Shown here one piece after another: positions 33,627 to 42,647 of a DNA stretch of 64,000 bases. Below the pieces are notes generated by a model. The model saw only the letters and a program-made list of their open reading frames with translations, did not search any database and had not been told where the DNA came from. Where the stretch lies: the NCBI GenBank assembly GCA_905182135.1, contig CAJJAG010000003.1, forward strand, positions 62,001-126,000. The letters run 5' to 3'. The stretch's first letter is position 1, and each line of letters opens with the position of its first letter. The position numbers were made by a program, and so were the translations under genes. The stretch comes from an uncultured Acidimicrobiaceae bacterium (GTDB lineage: Bacteria; Actinomycetota; Acidimicrobiia; Acidimicrobiales; UBA10347).

Positions 33627-36281
33627 TCATGAGAGCTGGCCCACCCAGCCCGCCGCACGTTCGCGGTTGGCTTCGTTCACCAGCGGCAGTTCGTTCCGCC
33701 ATAGACCATCTTTGGCATGCATCGCTGCGGCAACTGCTCCTGCTGTAGGTACAAGCCCAATCTCGCCAACGCCCTTGATGCCATAAGGCGAGTTCGGCTC
33801 AGCAGCCTCGACCAGAATGACCTCGACATCGGGCATGTCCTTTGGCCGAAGAATGTCAAGGCTGCGCAGAGTCGTGTTCAACGGACGACCGTTCTCGTCA
33901 CAGGGGAAACCTTCAGACAGCGCATACCCAAGGCCCATGTGCACAGCCCCCTCGACCTGACCTTCGCACAGCAGTGGGTTAACCGCCCGACCAACATCGT
34001 GCGCAGCAACAACCTTATTCACAGCGCCGGAGTCGGGATCGAGAATGACCATCTGGGCGGCATAACCAAAGGTTGAATGGATGATCGGGTTCTCCAGCCC
34101 TTCACTCAGCGAGTTCGTCCAGTCGACCCGATATTCGCCGTGGTAGTCAACACCGACCTTGCAACCGTCGGCGATCGCCGCCTTGCAGGCATCGGCAACA
34201 GAACCGGCGCCCATCAGGGTGCCTCGGCTACCAGTCGTCTGGCCTGCACCCAGTTCGCGAGTGGAGTCGACGATCACTTCGATCTGTTCGGGTTCGACGC
34301 CCAGTTCTTCGACCGCGACCTGAAGCGCAACCGTGTGCACACCTTGGCCCATCTCGGTCCAACAGTGGCGAACCTCGACCTTGCCGTCGGATCGGAAGTG
34401 AATGACCGCCCTGGCCAGTTCCTTAAACCCATTACCCAGGCCCGAGTTCTTTAGGCCAAGGGCAACACCCACTGGCTGGCCAGCAGCAACTGCGGCTTCA
34501 TAAGCAGGACGAACAGCGTCCAGACACTCGCGTGCACCAAGGCAGCCGTCGTCCATTATCTGACCGGGACCCCACACCACGCCGGGCATGATCACGTTGC
34601 GATCACGAATCTCCCAACCGCTGATGCCGGCCATTTCGGCCAGACGGTCCATGACACCTTCCATAGCGAACTGCGCTTGATTGGCACCGAAACCGCGGAA
34701 CGCACCACACACCGAATTATTGGTTCGAGCAGCAATCGCGTTCACGTCAATGTTCTCGATGGCATAAGGACCACATGCGTGACCCGCTGCGCGTTCAAGC
34801 ACCTTCATGCCTACCGATGCGTACGGTCCTGAATCGCCAACCATACGGACCCGCAAGCCAACAAGCTTGCCATCGACATCACAGCCCGCTTCGTACGCCA
34901 TCCGAATCGGATGGCGCTTGGTGTGAACCAAGAACGACTCTTCACGGCTAAAGGTCGTCTTGACCGGGCGTTGCAGCAGCCATGCTGCCAGCGCAGTTTG
35001 CCCCTGGTTTGACATATCTTCTTTGCCGCCGAACGCGCCACCGTTGCTGACCAGTTCTGTGACGATGCAGTCGATGTCAACATTGAGGATGCGAGCGATG
35101 TCGTTGCGGTCGTCCCAGATACCTTGGCCACCCGAGTAGACCATTAAACGGTCGAAGTCGACAGCGTCACCACCCGTCGTCGCGTTGGTCAGAGGAAGCG
35201 GCGTGCCTGAAGGCACCGGCAGCGCCAACGTTGACTCTGGTTCGAGGAATGCATGATCAATACGTTGGGTCTGGAACGTCTCACGCACCACATGCGTGGC
35301 ATTCGCCAGCGCAACCTCGGCGTCACCGCGGGTATAGGTCGACGTCGACAAAATATTGCCGTCGAGTTCCCACACAGCGTCTTCGTCGGACGCTATTGCT
35401 TCGATTGGATTTACGATCGGCTCGTGCACCCGATACTGGACCTCGACGAGCGTCGCTGCATGGCGAGCGGTGTTCCGGTCTTCAGCGACCACCATCGCAA
35501 TCACATCACCGAGGTAACTGGTGCGCCCACCGATGGGAATAAACGTTGGCCAGTCTTTGTGAATTAAGCCGTGCCGGAGTTCACCAGGGACATCGGCACC
35601 GGTGAAAACACGAACAACACCAGGAACTGCCTCGGCTGCAGCAGTGTCAATGGCAAGGATGTCGGCGCGAGCGTGCTCGGTCAACTTGAACGCGCCGTGG
35701 GTGAGCCCCTCAGGCACCATGTCGTCGATGAACGGTCGGTCGCCCAGCGCCAGCGCGTGCGCTTCGTACTTGATACCGCGGGTCCCGACTCCTCGGGGCT
35801 GCAGAGCTACCGGGACTTCGCCGACGGCCAGGGCCTCGACCGCATCGAGAATCTTGGTGTACCCGGTGCAGCGACACAGGTTGCCGCCCATCAAACGAGC
35901 AGCCTTGTCTCGAGTTAGCTCAACACCACTAGCTGCAGCCTTGTCGAGCATCGACTTGGTTCGCATAATGATGCCCGGCGTGCAGAAGCCGCATTGCAGT
36001 GCGCCAAACGCGGCAAAGGCATCAGCCATGCGCTGACGTTCATCGGTATCGATGCCCTCAAGTGTCACGACAGATGCGCCCTCGGCCTTTTCAAGCGGGG
36101 TCTGACAAGCGACGCGCGCTTTCCCGTCGACCAGCACCGTGCAACACCCACACTGCCCCGTCGGAGAACAACCATCTTTCGGCGAGAAAACACCAAGCTC
36201 ATCACGCAATGCTCCAAGCAAGTGGTGATGGCTGCCAGCTAGTGAAGCCGGTGCGCCATTAAGAGTGAAGTCAGTGCTCAT
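33627..36281 (-). CDS. Fused [2Fe-2S]/molybdopterin hydroxylase (xanthine dehydrogenase family, FAD-less)
   Basis: An 884-residue Mo hydroxylase. Residues 1-165 carry two [2Fe-2S] sites (C38, C44, C47, C59; and QCGFCTPG with LCRCTG). Residues about 170-884 are the molybdopterin subunit in one chain: GGAFGGKEDMSNQGQ (cofactor), AFRGFGANQAQFAMEG, GLGNGFKELARAVIHF, GAGQTTGSRGTLMGAG, and catalytic Glu840 in GIKGVGEIGLVP. No FAD domain is present, as in the Se-dependent xanthine dehydrogenase-type fusions that are often found beside SsnA. It would hydroxylate a purine or N-heterocycle using an external electron acceptor. There is no Sec codon inside; labile selenium at the Mo centre would be the expectation for that class. 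Confidence 0.9.
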   Translation of the reverse strand: MSTDFTLNGAPASLAGSHHHLLGALRDELGVFSPKDGCSPTGQCGCCTVLVDGKARVACQTPLEKAEGASVVTLEGIDTDERQRMADAFAAFGALQCGFCTPGIIMRTKSMLDKAAASGVELTRDKAARLMGGNLCRCTGYTKILDAVEALAVGEVPVALQPRGVGTRGIKYEAHALALGDRPFIDDMVPEGLTHGAFKLTEHARADILAIDTAAAEAVPGVVRVFTGADVPGELRHGLIHKDWPTFIPIGGRTSYLGDVIAMVVAEDRNTARHAATLVEVQYRVHEPIVNPIEAIASDEDAVWELDGNILSTSTYTRGDAEVALANATHVVRETFQTQRIDHAFLEPESTLALPVPSGTPLPLTNATTGGDAVDFDRLMVYSGGQGIWDDRNDIARILNVDIDCIVTELVSNGGAFGGKEDMSNQGQTALAAWLLQRPVKTTFSREESFLVHTKRHPIRMAYEAGCDVDGKLVGLRVRMVGDSGPYASVGMKVLERAAGHACGPYAIENIDVNAIAARTNNSVCGAFRGFGANQAQFAMEGVMDRLAEMAGISGWEIRDRNVIMPGVVWGPGQIMDDGCLGARECLDAVRPAYEAAVAAGQPVGVALGLKNSGLGNGFKELARAVIHFRSDGKVEVRHCWTEMGQGVHTVALQVAVEELGVEPEQIEVIVDSTRELGAGQTTGSRGTLMGAGSVADACKAAIADGCKVGVDYHGEYRVDWTNSLSEGLENPIIHSTFGYAAQMVILDPDSGAVNKVVAAHDVGRAVNPLLCEGQVEGAVHMGLGYALSEGFPCDENGRPLNTTLRSLDILRPKDMPDVEVILVEAAEPNSPYGIKGVGEIGLVPTAGAVAAAMHAKDGLWRNELPLVNEANRERAAGWVGQLS

Positions 36282-36611
36282 GATGCGATCACGCCGTTAC
36301 TTTACAAAATGTTAAGCCCCCGCGGTTATAAGCCACTGCGGCACCTGCTGTTCTTGTGGCTTCTGCCCCTAAAACTTCACCTCCATAAAGGCCTGGTCTC
36401 CTACCAACCCGTCACAGGGAACAAGATGATCACCGAACAAAATGATCGGCGCTGGCATCGCAGAACCGTTTGCACCGACAATGCGCCGATTCAAAGCATG
36501 TGCGTTCGTCGTAACACGAAACGAAGATCAGCGGGAGACCCCGCGCCAAGACGCCCTCACTATTGGGAAAGGGAACTGACAGCGCTACCCGCAGTCGCTA
36601 GCACTCTGGCG
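36282..36611. other. Gap upstream of the Mo hydroxylase
   Basis: About 330 bp between the Mo hydroxylase start and the thiolase stop. CCGCGGTTATAAGCCACTGCGG at 36320-36341 has imperfect dyad symmetry (CCGC and GCGG arms) and lies just 40 bp upstream of the Mo hydroxylase ATG, so it might be part of its control region. No gene seen. Confidence 0.35.
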
Positions 36612-37826
36612 TTAAACGCCTTCGACGACAAAGCAAGCTGTCGTTGCCGTACTTCCACCAATGTTGAGTGTTGCAACGCGGTTAGCGCCGCTGACTTGGT
36701 AGTCGCCGGCGCGACCGGCGACCTGCTTGGTGGCATCGAGCAGCATGCGGGCGCCGGTGGCGCCGACAGGGTGGCCTCCACCGATCAGCCCACCACTTGG
36801 GTTCATAGGAATGCGGCCGTTGCGCTCAAGCGACCCATCTTCGATGGCCTTCCAGCTCTCGCCTGGTTCGGTGATGCCGAAATGGTCGATCGCCATGTAC
36901 TCCGACGGAGTCATGCAGTCGTGCGTTTCGATCGCGTCGAGTTGGTCGACTCCGCCGATCGACGCCCGGCCGAACGCATCGGTAATCGCCTGGTTCACAT
37001 GCGGCATAATCAGTGTCGACTCGCGGTTGCGATCGAGCTTCTGCTGGAGTCCAAGACCGACCGTGCGATGTCCCCAGCCGGCAATACGGGCACGGGGCTG
37101 GCGGCCCCTGGCAGCAAGCCAGCGGTCCGACACCAGGATCAGCGCTGCGGCGCCGTCAGTGATTTGTGTGATGTCATTGCGGCGAAGACGACCGGTGACA
37201 ACCGGGTTGACATGATCATCGGTGCCGCACGTGTCAGCGTTCAGTTGCCAGGCGCGGGTTTGTGCGTTCGGGTTGTCCTTCGCATTGCGCAGATTGAGTT
37301 CGCCAATCGCCCGCAGATGCCTCTCATCAAGGCCGTAGCGACGGTCATATTCATCGGCGAGAGCATCGAATGTTTCAGGCCAGATATAGGTCGCGCCTTC
37401 GGTGTCTTGGCCTACCCATGCGGCTGCTTCTTGCACGGCAGCCGCTTCGGGGCCGGGCATAGTCTTCTCTTGCTCAACACCGAGCACGAGCACACAGTCA
37501 TACCGGCCACTCTCGATTTCGGCCATAGCGCTGAGTGCGGCCATCGACGACGAGGCACACGCTGCTTCATGGCGCATAGCGGGCACACCCCACAGCTCAG
37601 GAATCACTGTCGCTGGCATCGCACCCAGATGGCCTTGACCGGTATAGAGCTGGCCGAACGCGTTGCCGACGTGGATGGTGTCAATATCGGTCAGGTCGAT
37701 CTGTGCGTCAGCGGCGGTCGCAAGAACGGTGTCACGCACCAAGGACTCGACCGAACCACCTGACTTGGCCAAGTTGTCACCAAAGTCGCTTTGGTATCCG
37801 CCAAGGATGCTTACTGAATCGCTCAT
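36612..37826 (-). CDS. Thiolase-family protein (acetyl-CoA acetyltransferase / SCP-x-like)
   Basis: A 404-residue thiolase-fold protein. The acyl-accepting Cys lies in MRHEAACASSSMAALSAMAE, the conserved His in IGGGHPVGATGARMLLDATK, and a second motif in IETHDCMTPSEYMAIDHFGI. The C-terminal CxG motif is atypical (NIGGSTATTACFVV; the Cys is displaced), as in SCP-x-type thiolases often found with a DUF35 partner, although none is adjacent here. Likely role is degradation of a branched or steroid-like acyl-CoA. Full length. Confidence 0.87.
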   Translation of the reverse strand: MSDSVSILGGYQSDFGDNLAKSGGSVESLVRDTVLATAADAQIDLTDIDTIHVGNAFGQLYTGQGHLGAMPATVIPELWGVPAMRHEAACASSSMAALSAMAEIESGRYDCVLVLGVEQEKTMPGPEAAAVQEAAAWVGQDTEGATYIWPETFDALADEYDRRYGLDERHLRAIGELNLRNAKDNPNAQTRAWQLNADTCGTDDHVNPVVTGRLRRNDITQITDGAAALILVSDRWLAARGRQPRARIAGWGHRTVGLGLQQKLDRNRESTLIMPHVNQAITDAFGRASIGGVDQLDAIETHDCMTPSEYMAIDHFGITEPGESWKAIEDGSLERNGRIPMNPSGGLIGGGHPVGATGARMLLDATKQVAGRAGDYQVSGANRVATLNIGGSTATTACFVVEGV

Positions 37827-37949
37827 CGTCCTGCTCCTACGTCATGGTGCCGATACAAACGTAGCTAATCGACGTGCTCCTTGGCCAACAAAACTGACCA
37901 TGTCGATCAGATGCAGTTCGGCCTCAACGCACCTTTCCGGGACGCTACA

Positions 37950-38070
37950 TCAAATTACATAGGTGTTATTTATCCACAAGTGGTGGAAAAACCTGTGGAA
38001 ACTTAGGCCGGACTACCCGTCAAATTACATTTGTGTGGCTTATCCGCAGACGGCGGAAAAACCTGTGAAC
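37950..38070. repeat. 70-bp tandem duplication with DnaA-box sequences
   Basis: TCAAATTACAT starts at 37950 and again at 38020. Each copy continues TTATCC(A/G)CA (37970-37978, exact DnaA box; 38040-38048, one mismatch), then a run GGAAAAACCTGTG. The copies are about 50 bp, with a period of exactly 70 bp. The block sits in the 336-bp divergent region between the thiolase and aminotransferase genes, so it may control either. The remainder of the gap (37827-37949, 38071-38162) holds nothing recognised. Confidence 0.7.
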
Positions 38071-38162
38071 CTGGCACCGAAGAACGGAAACCGCACCCAC
38101 GACAGGCCGTGCTCCGGGCCAACAAAAGGACATCGCGCCGTAGCCCGGGGTTAGGGTTGAGC

Positions 38163-39311
38163 ATGCTTGGCGCGAATCTTGAACGGCTCCACTCGTTATC
38201 TGGAGTGAAGTGGACGAACGACCCAGACCGTGACGTGATCCCTTCGTGGGTCGCCGACATGGACTTCGAAGTTTCGCCTGCAATCAAAGACGCGATGCAA
38301 GCAGTCGTCGAACGCGGCGACACTGGCTACAACTTCCATGCCAAGCAACAACTCATCGAGGCGTGGGGCGACTGGCAAGAACGCCACTTTGGCTGGCGGC
38401 CGCCCGAAGAAGAATCGATGGTGTTCACCGCCACGCTGAACTGTCTGAATCTGGTCATGGAGTTCATGACCGAACCAGGCGACGGCGTCGTGGTCTTCAC
38501 GCCTATCTACTACCCCTTCAGGGCCATCATCAACGACACTGGCCGACGGCTCGTCGATGTTCCGCTCGATGGCCCCGACTGGCGTTTCGATCCCGAACGG
38601 TTTGAAGCTGCGATCGATCCGACCACCAAGCTGGTGCTGTGGTGCAATCCGCACAATCCCCTAGGCCGCATGTTTGATGCCGAGGAAATCGCTGCATTCG
38701 CCGAGGTCGTCGAGCGCCATGACCTACTGGTAATCAGCGACGAGATCTGGTGTGATCTGACCTTTGACGGTGGCCATATTCCACTATCGCTAAACCATGA
38801 ATCGCTGCGCCACCGCATCGTGACCCTGGGTTCGGCTAGCAAGACATTCAATGTCGCCGGATTGCGGACCGCGGTCGCACACATTGGGGATCCTCGAGTC
38901 CGCGACCGCTTCGCGAAACTATCGAACCACTTCATCGCCGGCCCGAACACGCTCGGCGCCGAGGCCAGCTTGGCGGCCTGGACCCAAGGACAGCCATGGC
39001 TCGACAAGATCAAGGCCCAACTGCACATCAACCGTGATCATCTCGCCGAACGGGTCGCCGCTGATCTTCCCGGCGTAACCATGACGCTGCCAGAAGCGAC
39101 CTACCTAGCCTGGATTGACTTCTCAAATTCTGGGCTGATAGGCAACCCATCCGAGATCTTCCGCGAGCGCGGAAAGATCACCGTTCACGACGGCGCAAAG
39201 TTCTGTGCAAGTGCAGCGTCCTGTGTACGTGTCAATTTTGCGACAAGCCCTAAAATTCTCGACACTGTGATTGACCGCATGGCCCAAGTCCTGCAGGAGG
39301 CAACCCGATGA
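38163..39311 (+). CDS. PatB/MalY-type pyridoxal-phosphate aminotransferase (C-S lyase-like)
   Basis: A 382-residue fold-type I PLP enzyme. The Lys motif is LGSASKTFNVAGLRTA (Schiff base), with the Asp/Tyr motif VISDEIWCDLTFDG and the N-terminal substrate part GVKWTNDPDRDVIPSWVADM, which is diagnostic of the MalY/PatB group. Such enzymes cleave cystathionine or cysteine conjugates, releasing thiols. I start at ATG 38163; the frame is open further upstream but runs through the repeat block. The stop overlaps the next gene by 4 bp (ATGA). Confidence 0.9.
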   Translation: MLGANLERLHSLSGVKWTNDPDRDVIPSWVADMDFEVSPAIKDAMQAVVERGDTGYNFHAKQQLIEAWGDWQERHFGWRPPEEESMVFTATLNCLNLVMEFMTEPGDGVVVFTPIYYPFRAIINDTGRRLVDVPLDGPDWRFDPERFEAAIDPTTKLVLWCNPHNPLGRMFDAEEIAAFAEVVERHDLLVISDEIWCDLTFDGGHIPLSLNHESLRHRIVTLGSASKTFNVAGLRTAVAHIGDPRVRDRFAKLSNHFIAGPNTLGAEASLAAWTQGQPWLDKIKAQLHINRDHLAERVAADLPGVTMTLPEATYLAWIDFSNSGLIGNPSEIFRERGKITVHDGAKFCASAASCVRVNFATSPKILDTVIDRMAQVLQEATR

Positions 39312-40102
39312 CCGAACAAACCGTCAGTATTCGCCCAACCGATGGCGCTATCGACTGGCCTGAAACACTCGACCGGCTGAACAAAGTTTTGCGCATTCGC
39401 ACCACACCGATCGGCATGAAGATGTTCGAGACCGAAGAAGAGATGGCGGCGATTCCTAAGATCCGTCGACCCAACGAAGTCCACACCGCCGACCAGATTG
39501 TGTCGATGGCATCGCGTCTGAATTGGACGGTCGGCATCACGGGTAGCGATCTTGTCGGCGCCCAATGCCAAGCTGTCCTCGGTCTCGGGGGTCAGGACGA
39601 AGCCTGGTACTCGGGCAAACATATGGCTGGGGTGTGGTTCGACACCGAAGAGAATGCCTCGATTCACCAGAGCGCCATGCATGTGGTCCCCGTTGGCCGA
39701 TACCAGGCAATGGCTGTGTCGCCCCTATCCACTGGACGCCTCGCTCCTCCAGACATCTGCATGCTCTATGCCACCCCTGGCCAAATGATCATCTTGATCA
39801 ATGGCCTGCAGTGGTCCGGCTACAAGAACTTCGAGTGGGGCTGCGTTGGCGAGTCAGCCTGCGCCGACAGCTGGGGCCGTGCGCTCTCTACTGGCGAACC
39901 AAGTCTGTCCATTCCTTGTTACGCCGAGCGCCGTTACGGCGGCGTGCAGGACGATGAGATGCTCATGGCGCTTAGCCCAGGCCATCTGCTGCAATCGATT
40001 GAGGGTATGGAGGCGCTATCTCGCAACGGCTTCCGCTACCCGATCCCGCCTTACGGCATCCAGACCGACGCGCGGGCCGGTCTCGGCGTGAGCTACGGCT
40101 AA
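39308..40102 (+). CDS. DUF169-family protein
   Basis: A 264-residue protein matching DUF169: LRIRTTPIGMKMFETEEEMA, then RLNWTVGITGSDL, SPLSTGRLAPPDICMLYATP, LINGLQWSGYKNFEWGCVGE and LSIPCYAERRYGGVQDDEML. The family function is unknown. Conserved cysteines (QCQAVLGLG, GCVGESACAD, IPCYAERR) hint at metal binding. Translationally coupled to the upstream PLP lyase by ATGA, which suggests a shared pathway. GAGG in GCAGGAGGCAACCCGATG is a strong ribosome binding site. Confidence 0.8.
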   Translation: MTEQTVSIRPTDGAIDWPETLDRLNKVLRIRTTPIGMKMFETEEEMAAIPKIRRPNEVHTADQIVSMASRLNWTVGITGSDLVGAQCQAVLGLGGQDEAWYSGKHMAGVWFDTEENASIHQSAMHVVPVGRYQAMAVSPLSTGRLAPPDICMLYATPGQMIILINGLQWSGYKNFEWGCVGESACADSWGRALSTGEPSLSIPCYAERRYGGVQDDEMLMALSPGHLLQSIEGMEALSRNGFRYPIPPYGIQTDARAGLGVSYG

Positions 40103-40260
40103 ACACCCACGCCGGGATCCAGGCGGCGAGCTCGATTACCCGCACCTGCTCGATAGCCGTGGAGTCAGCCAACGAAGCGTCCTTGCGCTTCTTCGATGCT
40201 CATCTTCGCGAAGCCCGCTGCCACATCGAGGCTGCCCAGGACGCACCCAACAGCGTTATG

Positions 40261-40296
40261 TCAGGTTGGTCATGCCAGGTTGGTCATGTCAGGTTT
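40261..40296. repeat. 14-bp tandem repeat at the carbamoylase stop
   Basis: TCAGGTTGGTCATG (40261-40274) and CCAGGTTGGTCATG (40275-40288) are followed by TCAGGTTT. The third partial unit contains the stop codon of the hydantoinase/carbamoylase gene. The preceding 160 bp back to the DUF169 stop contain no gene; a minus-strand frame there starts like a CoA-transferase (VRVIELAAWI) but breaks off at once. Confidence 0.75.
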
Positions 40297-41539
40297 CAGC
40301 CAGTTGGAGCATGGTTTGGAGCAACACGTTCGCACCAGCTTCGAGGTCCTCAGGCGCTGTATATTCGGCCGGATTATGGCTCAGGCCATTGTGGCTAGGC
40401 GTGAAGATCATCGCGGACGGGCACACCCGAGCGAGCATCTGAGCGTCGTGGCCAGCCCCAGACGGCAACGTCTTCAGCGAGTAGCCCAAGCCTGAAGCAG
40501 TCTTAGCCACAAGCGAGACGAGCTTGCGGTCAAACTCAACCGGCTCGAAACGGGCAAGCGTGGTGATCTCATAGGTGCAGCTTTCGGCGGCAGCCGTCTT
40601 CTGCAAGAAGTCCAGAAAGCGGCGCTCGGCATACTGAAGCAGCGCCTCGTCGGTATTGCGCAAGTCGACGGTAAACATTGCGGATTCTGGCACCACATTG
40701 ACCAGGTTCGGCAAGAACTCGACCCGGCCAACGGTACCAACTTGAGTTCCACCAAGTTCTTCGCAGAGATCACGGACGAACGTTGCACACGCCGCAGCAA
40801 CAAAGCCTGAATCCTTACGCATATGCATTGGTGTGGTCCCCGCATGGTTTGACTGGCCAGTGACCTTAATCTCGGTCCAACTGATGCCCTGCACGCTGCT
40901 CACTGCGCCGATCGTTAGACCTTCGATTTCGAGCACGGGGCCTTGCTCAACGTGCAATTCGATGAATGCGTGCGGCACAGGGCCTGGCAGCGGCGCACTG
41001 CCGTCATAGCCGATCCGAGCAAGTTCGTCGCCGACACTTGCGCCATCGATACCAATGATCGCCAGGGCCTCTTCGATAGCGATACCACCGACGTACGCCA
41101 AGCTTCCCAACATGTCGGGCGAGAATCTGGCGCCCTCTTCGTTGGTGAAGAAGGCCACAGCAAGTGCACGATGTGGTGTGATCCCAGCAGCCTTAACAGC
41201 CTCAATGACCTCAAGCCCTGCAAGGACGCCCAAGTTCCCGTCATAACGGCCGCCGGTGCGGACGGTGTCTATGTGCGATCCCGTCATGACCGGCGGGCCA
41301 TCCACCTCGCCAGCCATAACGCCTACGGCGTTACCAATGACATCGACCGTGACCTCAAGGCCAAGGTCACGCATCCAGCTGATCACCAGGTCACGGCCGT
41401 CACGGTCCTCGTCGGTAAGTGCCAGCCGAGCACACCCCTCGGTTCCTGCAATCTCGCCGATCGCGGCAAGATCTGCCAGTCGGGCCTGCAGGCGGTCAAT
41501 GTCTATCCGAAGATCAGAACTCACGTTCCGATCATACAA
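40289..41539 (-). CDS. M20-family hydantoinase/carbamoylase-type amidase (allantoate amidohydrolase-like)
   Basis: A 416-residue Zn amidohydrolase that removes carbamoyl or ureido groups from N-carbamoyl amino acids, ureidopropionate or allantoate. Metal sites: TGSHIDTVRTGGRYDGNLGV (His, Asp), FFTNEEGARF (Glu), FIELHVEQGPVLE (His); the dimerisation-domain SNHAGTTPM and the C-terminal SGAGHDAQML are present. The start is MYDRNVSSDLRIDIDRLQAR; the GTG five codons later is also possible. Together with the Mo hydroxylase and the SsnA-like deaminase it suggests purine or pyrimidine nitrogen recovery. Confidence 0.9.
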   Translation of the reverse strand: MYDRNVSSDLRIDIDRLQARLADLAAIGEIAGTEGCARLALTDEDRDGRDLVISWMRDLGLEVTVDVIGNAVGVMAGEVDGPPVMTGSHIDTVRTGGRYDGNLGVLAGLEVIEAVKAAGITPHRALAVAFFTNEEGARFSPDMLGSLAYVGGIAIEEALAIIGIDGASVGDELARIGYDGSAPLPGPVPHAFIELHVEQGPVLEIEGLTIGAVSSVQGISWTEIKVTGQSNHAGTTPMHMRKDSGFVAAACATFVRDLCEELGGTQVGTVGRVEFLPNLVNVVPESAMFTVDLRNTDEALLQYAERRFLDFLQKTAAAESCTYEITTLARFEPVEFDRKLVSLVAKTASGLGYSLKTLPSGAGHDAQMLARVCPSAMIFTPSHNGLSHNPAEYTAPEDLEAGANVLLQTMLQLAET

Positions 41540-41759
41540 AACTCACCGTGCTGCGTTGGTCTCCCACCCATGTCCGGTGCTGATGTCGCACCCATTTGTC
41601 TGTCGCGTGCATCGCAAAACTCACAGGTAGGGCCAGTTCAGACGCAGCAAGTGGGCCACCATCAAACGAAGATGGACGCAAACTACGAATCTGATTCACA
41701 CATGAGAACCGTTGGCTGATGGCGCCTGATTACATCTGGGAGCGCGGTAGTTTTAACAG

Positions 41760-42491
41760 GTGACTCCACAGGAATATCTCGATCATGTCGCCGCCGATAG
41801 CGCACGCCTCGCCAGCGCCAGCGCCAGCAACCTCGATGCACCTATCGACCATCTTGGATGGACCATGGCAGAGCTTGTCGCCCACATCGGTGGCGTCTAC
41901 GCCACGGTCACCACCTGCCTAAACAGCGGCGGCACCGACTCACCCAATGTCGGACCCGAAGCCCGAGCCCCCGCCGGCAACGAGATCAACGACTGGTTTG
42001 TCGAGCGACGAACATCGCTGCTGGACGCGCTAAGCAGCGTCGACCCTGCCACTGAAACCTGGACCTTCACCGGTCCCCAGACCGCCGGGTGGTGGATGCG
42101 GCGCATGGCCAGCGAGACCGCGATCCATCGCTGGGATGCCCAAGCCGGCAGTACTGCACTCGGCGAAATACCCGCTGTCGATAACGGTTTAGCTACTGAC
42201 GCTATCGACGAGTACCACGAGGTCAGCCTGCTCTTCTCCTCGAACCGTCCCGAACGCCTCTATCCCACCGGATCTCTTCACCTGCACCGAAGTGACGGCC
42301 CCGGCGAATGGATGCTGCAGTCCGACGGACACGGTGGAGTGGCAATAACCCATGAGCATGGCAAAGGCGACGCAGCCGTCCGCGGTTCAGCATCTGAGCT
42401 ATTGCTCTGGAGCTGGGGCCGACCGACCCACGACCTGCAGATCTTCGGCGACGAAACTGTTGCCGCCGCATGGCAGGCGCTAGCGCCATAG
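41760..42491 (+). CDS. Maleylpyruvate-isomerase-family (mycothiol-dependent, DinB-fold) protein
   Basis: A 243-residue protein of the MDMPI family: LGWTMAELVAHIGGVYATVT in the N-terminal four-helix bundle, with the His of the metal triad, then METAIHRWDAQ-like MASETAIHRWDAQAG with the second His, and a C-terminal SCP2-like domain (ERLYPTGSLHLHRSDGPGEW). Such proteins depend on mycothiol or are of unknown thiol chemistry and are characteristic of actinobacteria. GTG start (gtgactccacag). Convergent with glnII, separated by its terminator. Confidence 0.8.
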   Translation: MTPQEYLDHVAADSARLASASASNLDAPIDHLGWTMAELVAHIGGVYATVTTCLNSGGTDSPNVGPEARAPAGNEINDWFVERRTSLLDALSSVDPATETWTFTGPQTAGWWMRRMASETAIHRWDAQAGSTALGEIPAVDNGLATDAIDEYHEVSLLFSSNRPERLYPTGSLHLHRSDGPGEWMLQSDGHGGVAITHEHGKGDAAVRGSASELLLWSWGRPTHDLQIFGDETVAAAWQALAP

Positions 42492-42529
42492 TCGATCTCT
42501 TCCCTCTCAGGAAGTAACGATTCAATCCG

Positions 42530-42579
42530 TTCAAAAAGCAAAATGGCAGTGGTCCGTCGGAGAAACCGAGGCCACTGCC
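42530..42579 (-). terminator. Rho-independent terminator of glnII
   Basis: On the minus strand, GGCAGTGG and CCACTGCC form an 8-bp stem around an inner TCGG/CCGA stem, followed by ATTTTGCTTTTTG. It lies about 70 bp after the glnII stop. The hairpin could also be read from the plus strand but no T-tract follows in that direction. Confidence 0.8.
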
Positions 42580-42647
42580 AGTTGCTGACAATTGAACGAC
42601 GTACTGCTGTTGTCTTCTCCGCAAAGTGTCGCTAAGAAGAACGCTAC

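Noticed and set aside
36309..37763. 484-residue plus-strand ORF
   Set aside because: It is antisense to the thiolase gene, has biased His/Arg/Cys-rich composition and no family resemblance.
39972..40172. Minus-strand frame beginning like a class III CoA-transferase (VRVIELAAWI)
   Set aside because: The resemblance ends after about 15 residues and most of the frame is antisense to the DUF169 gene.
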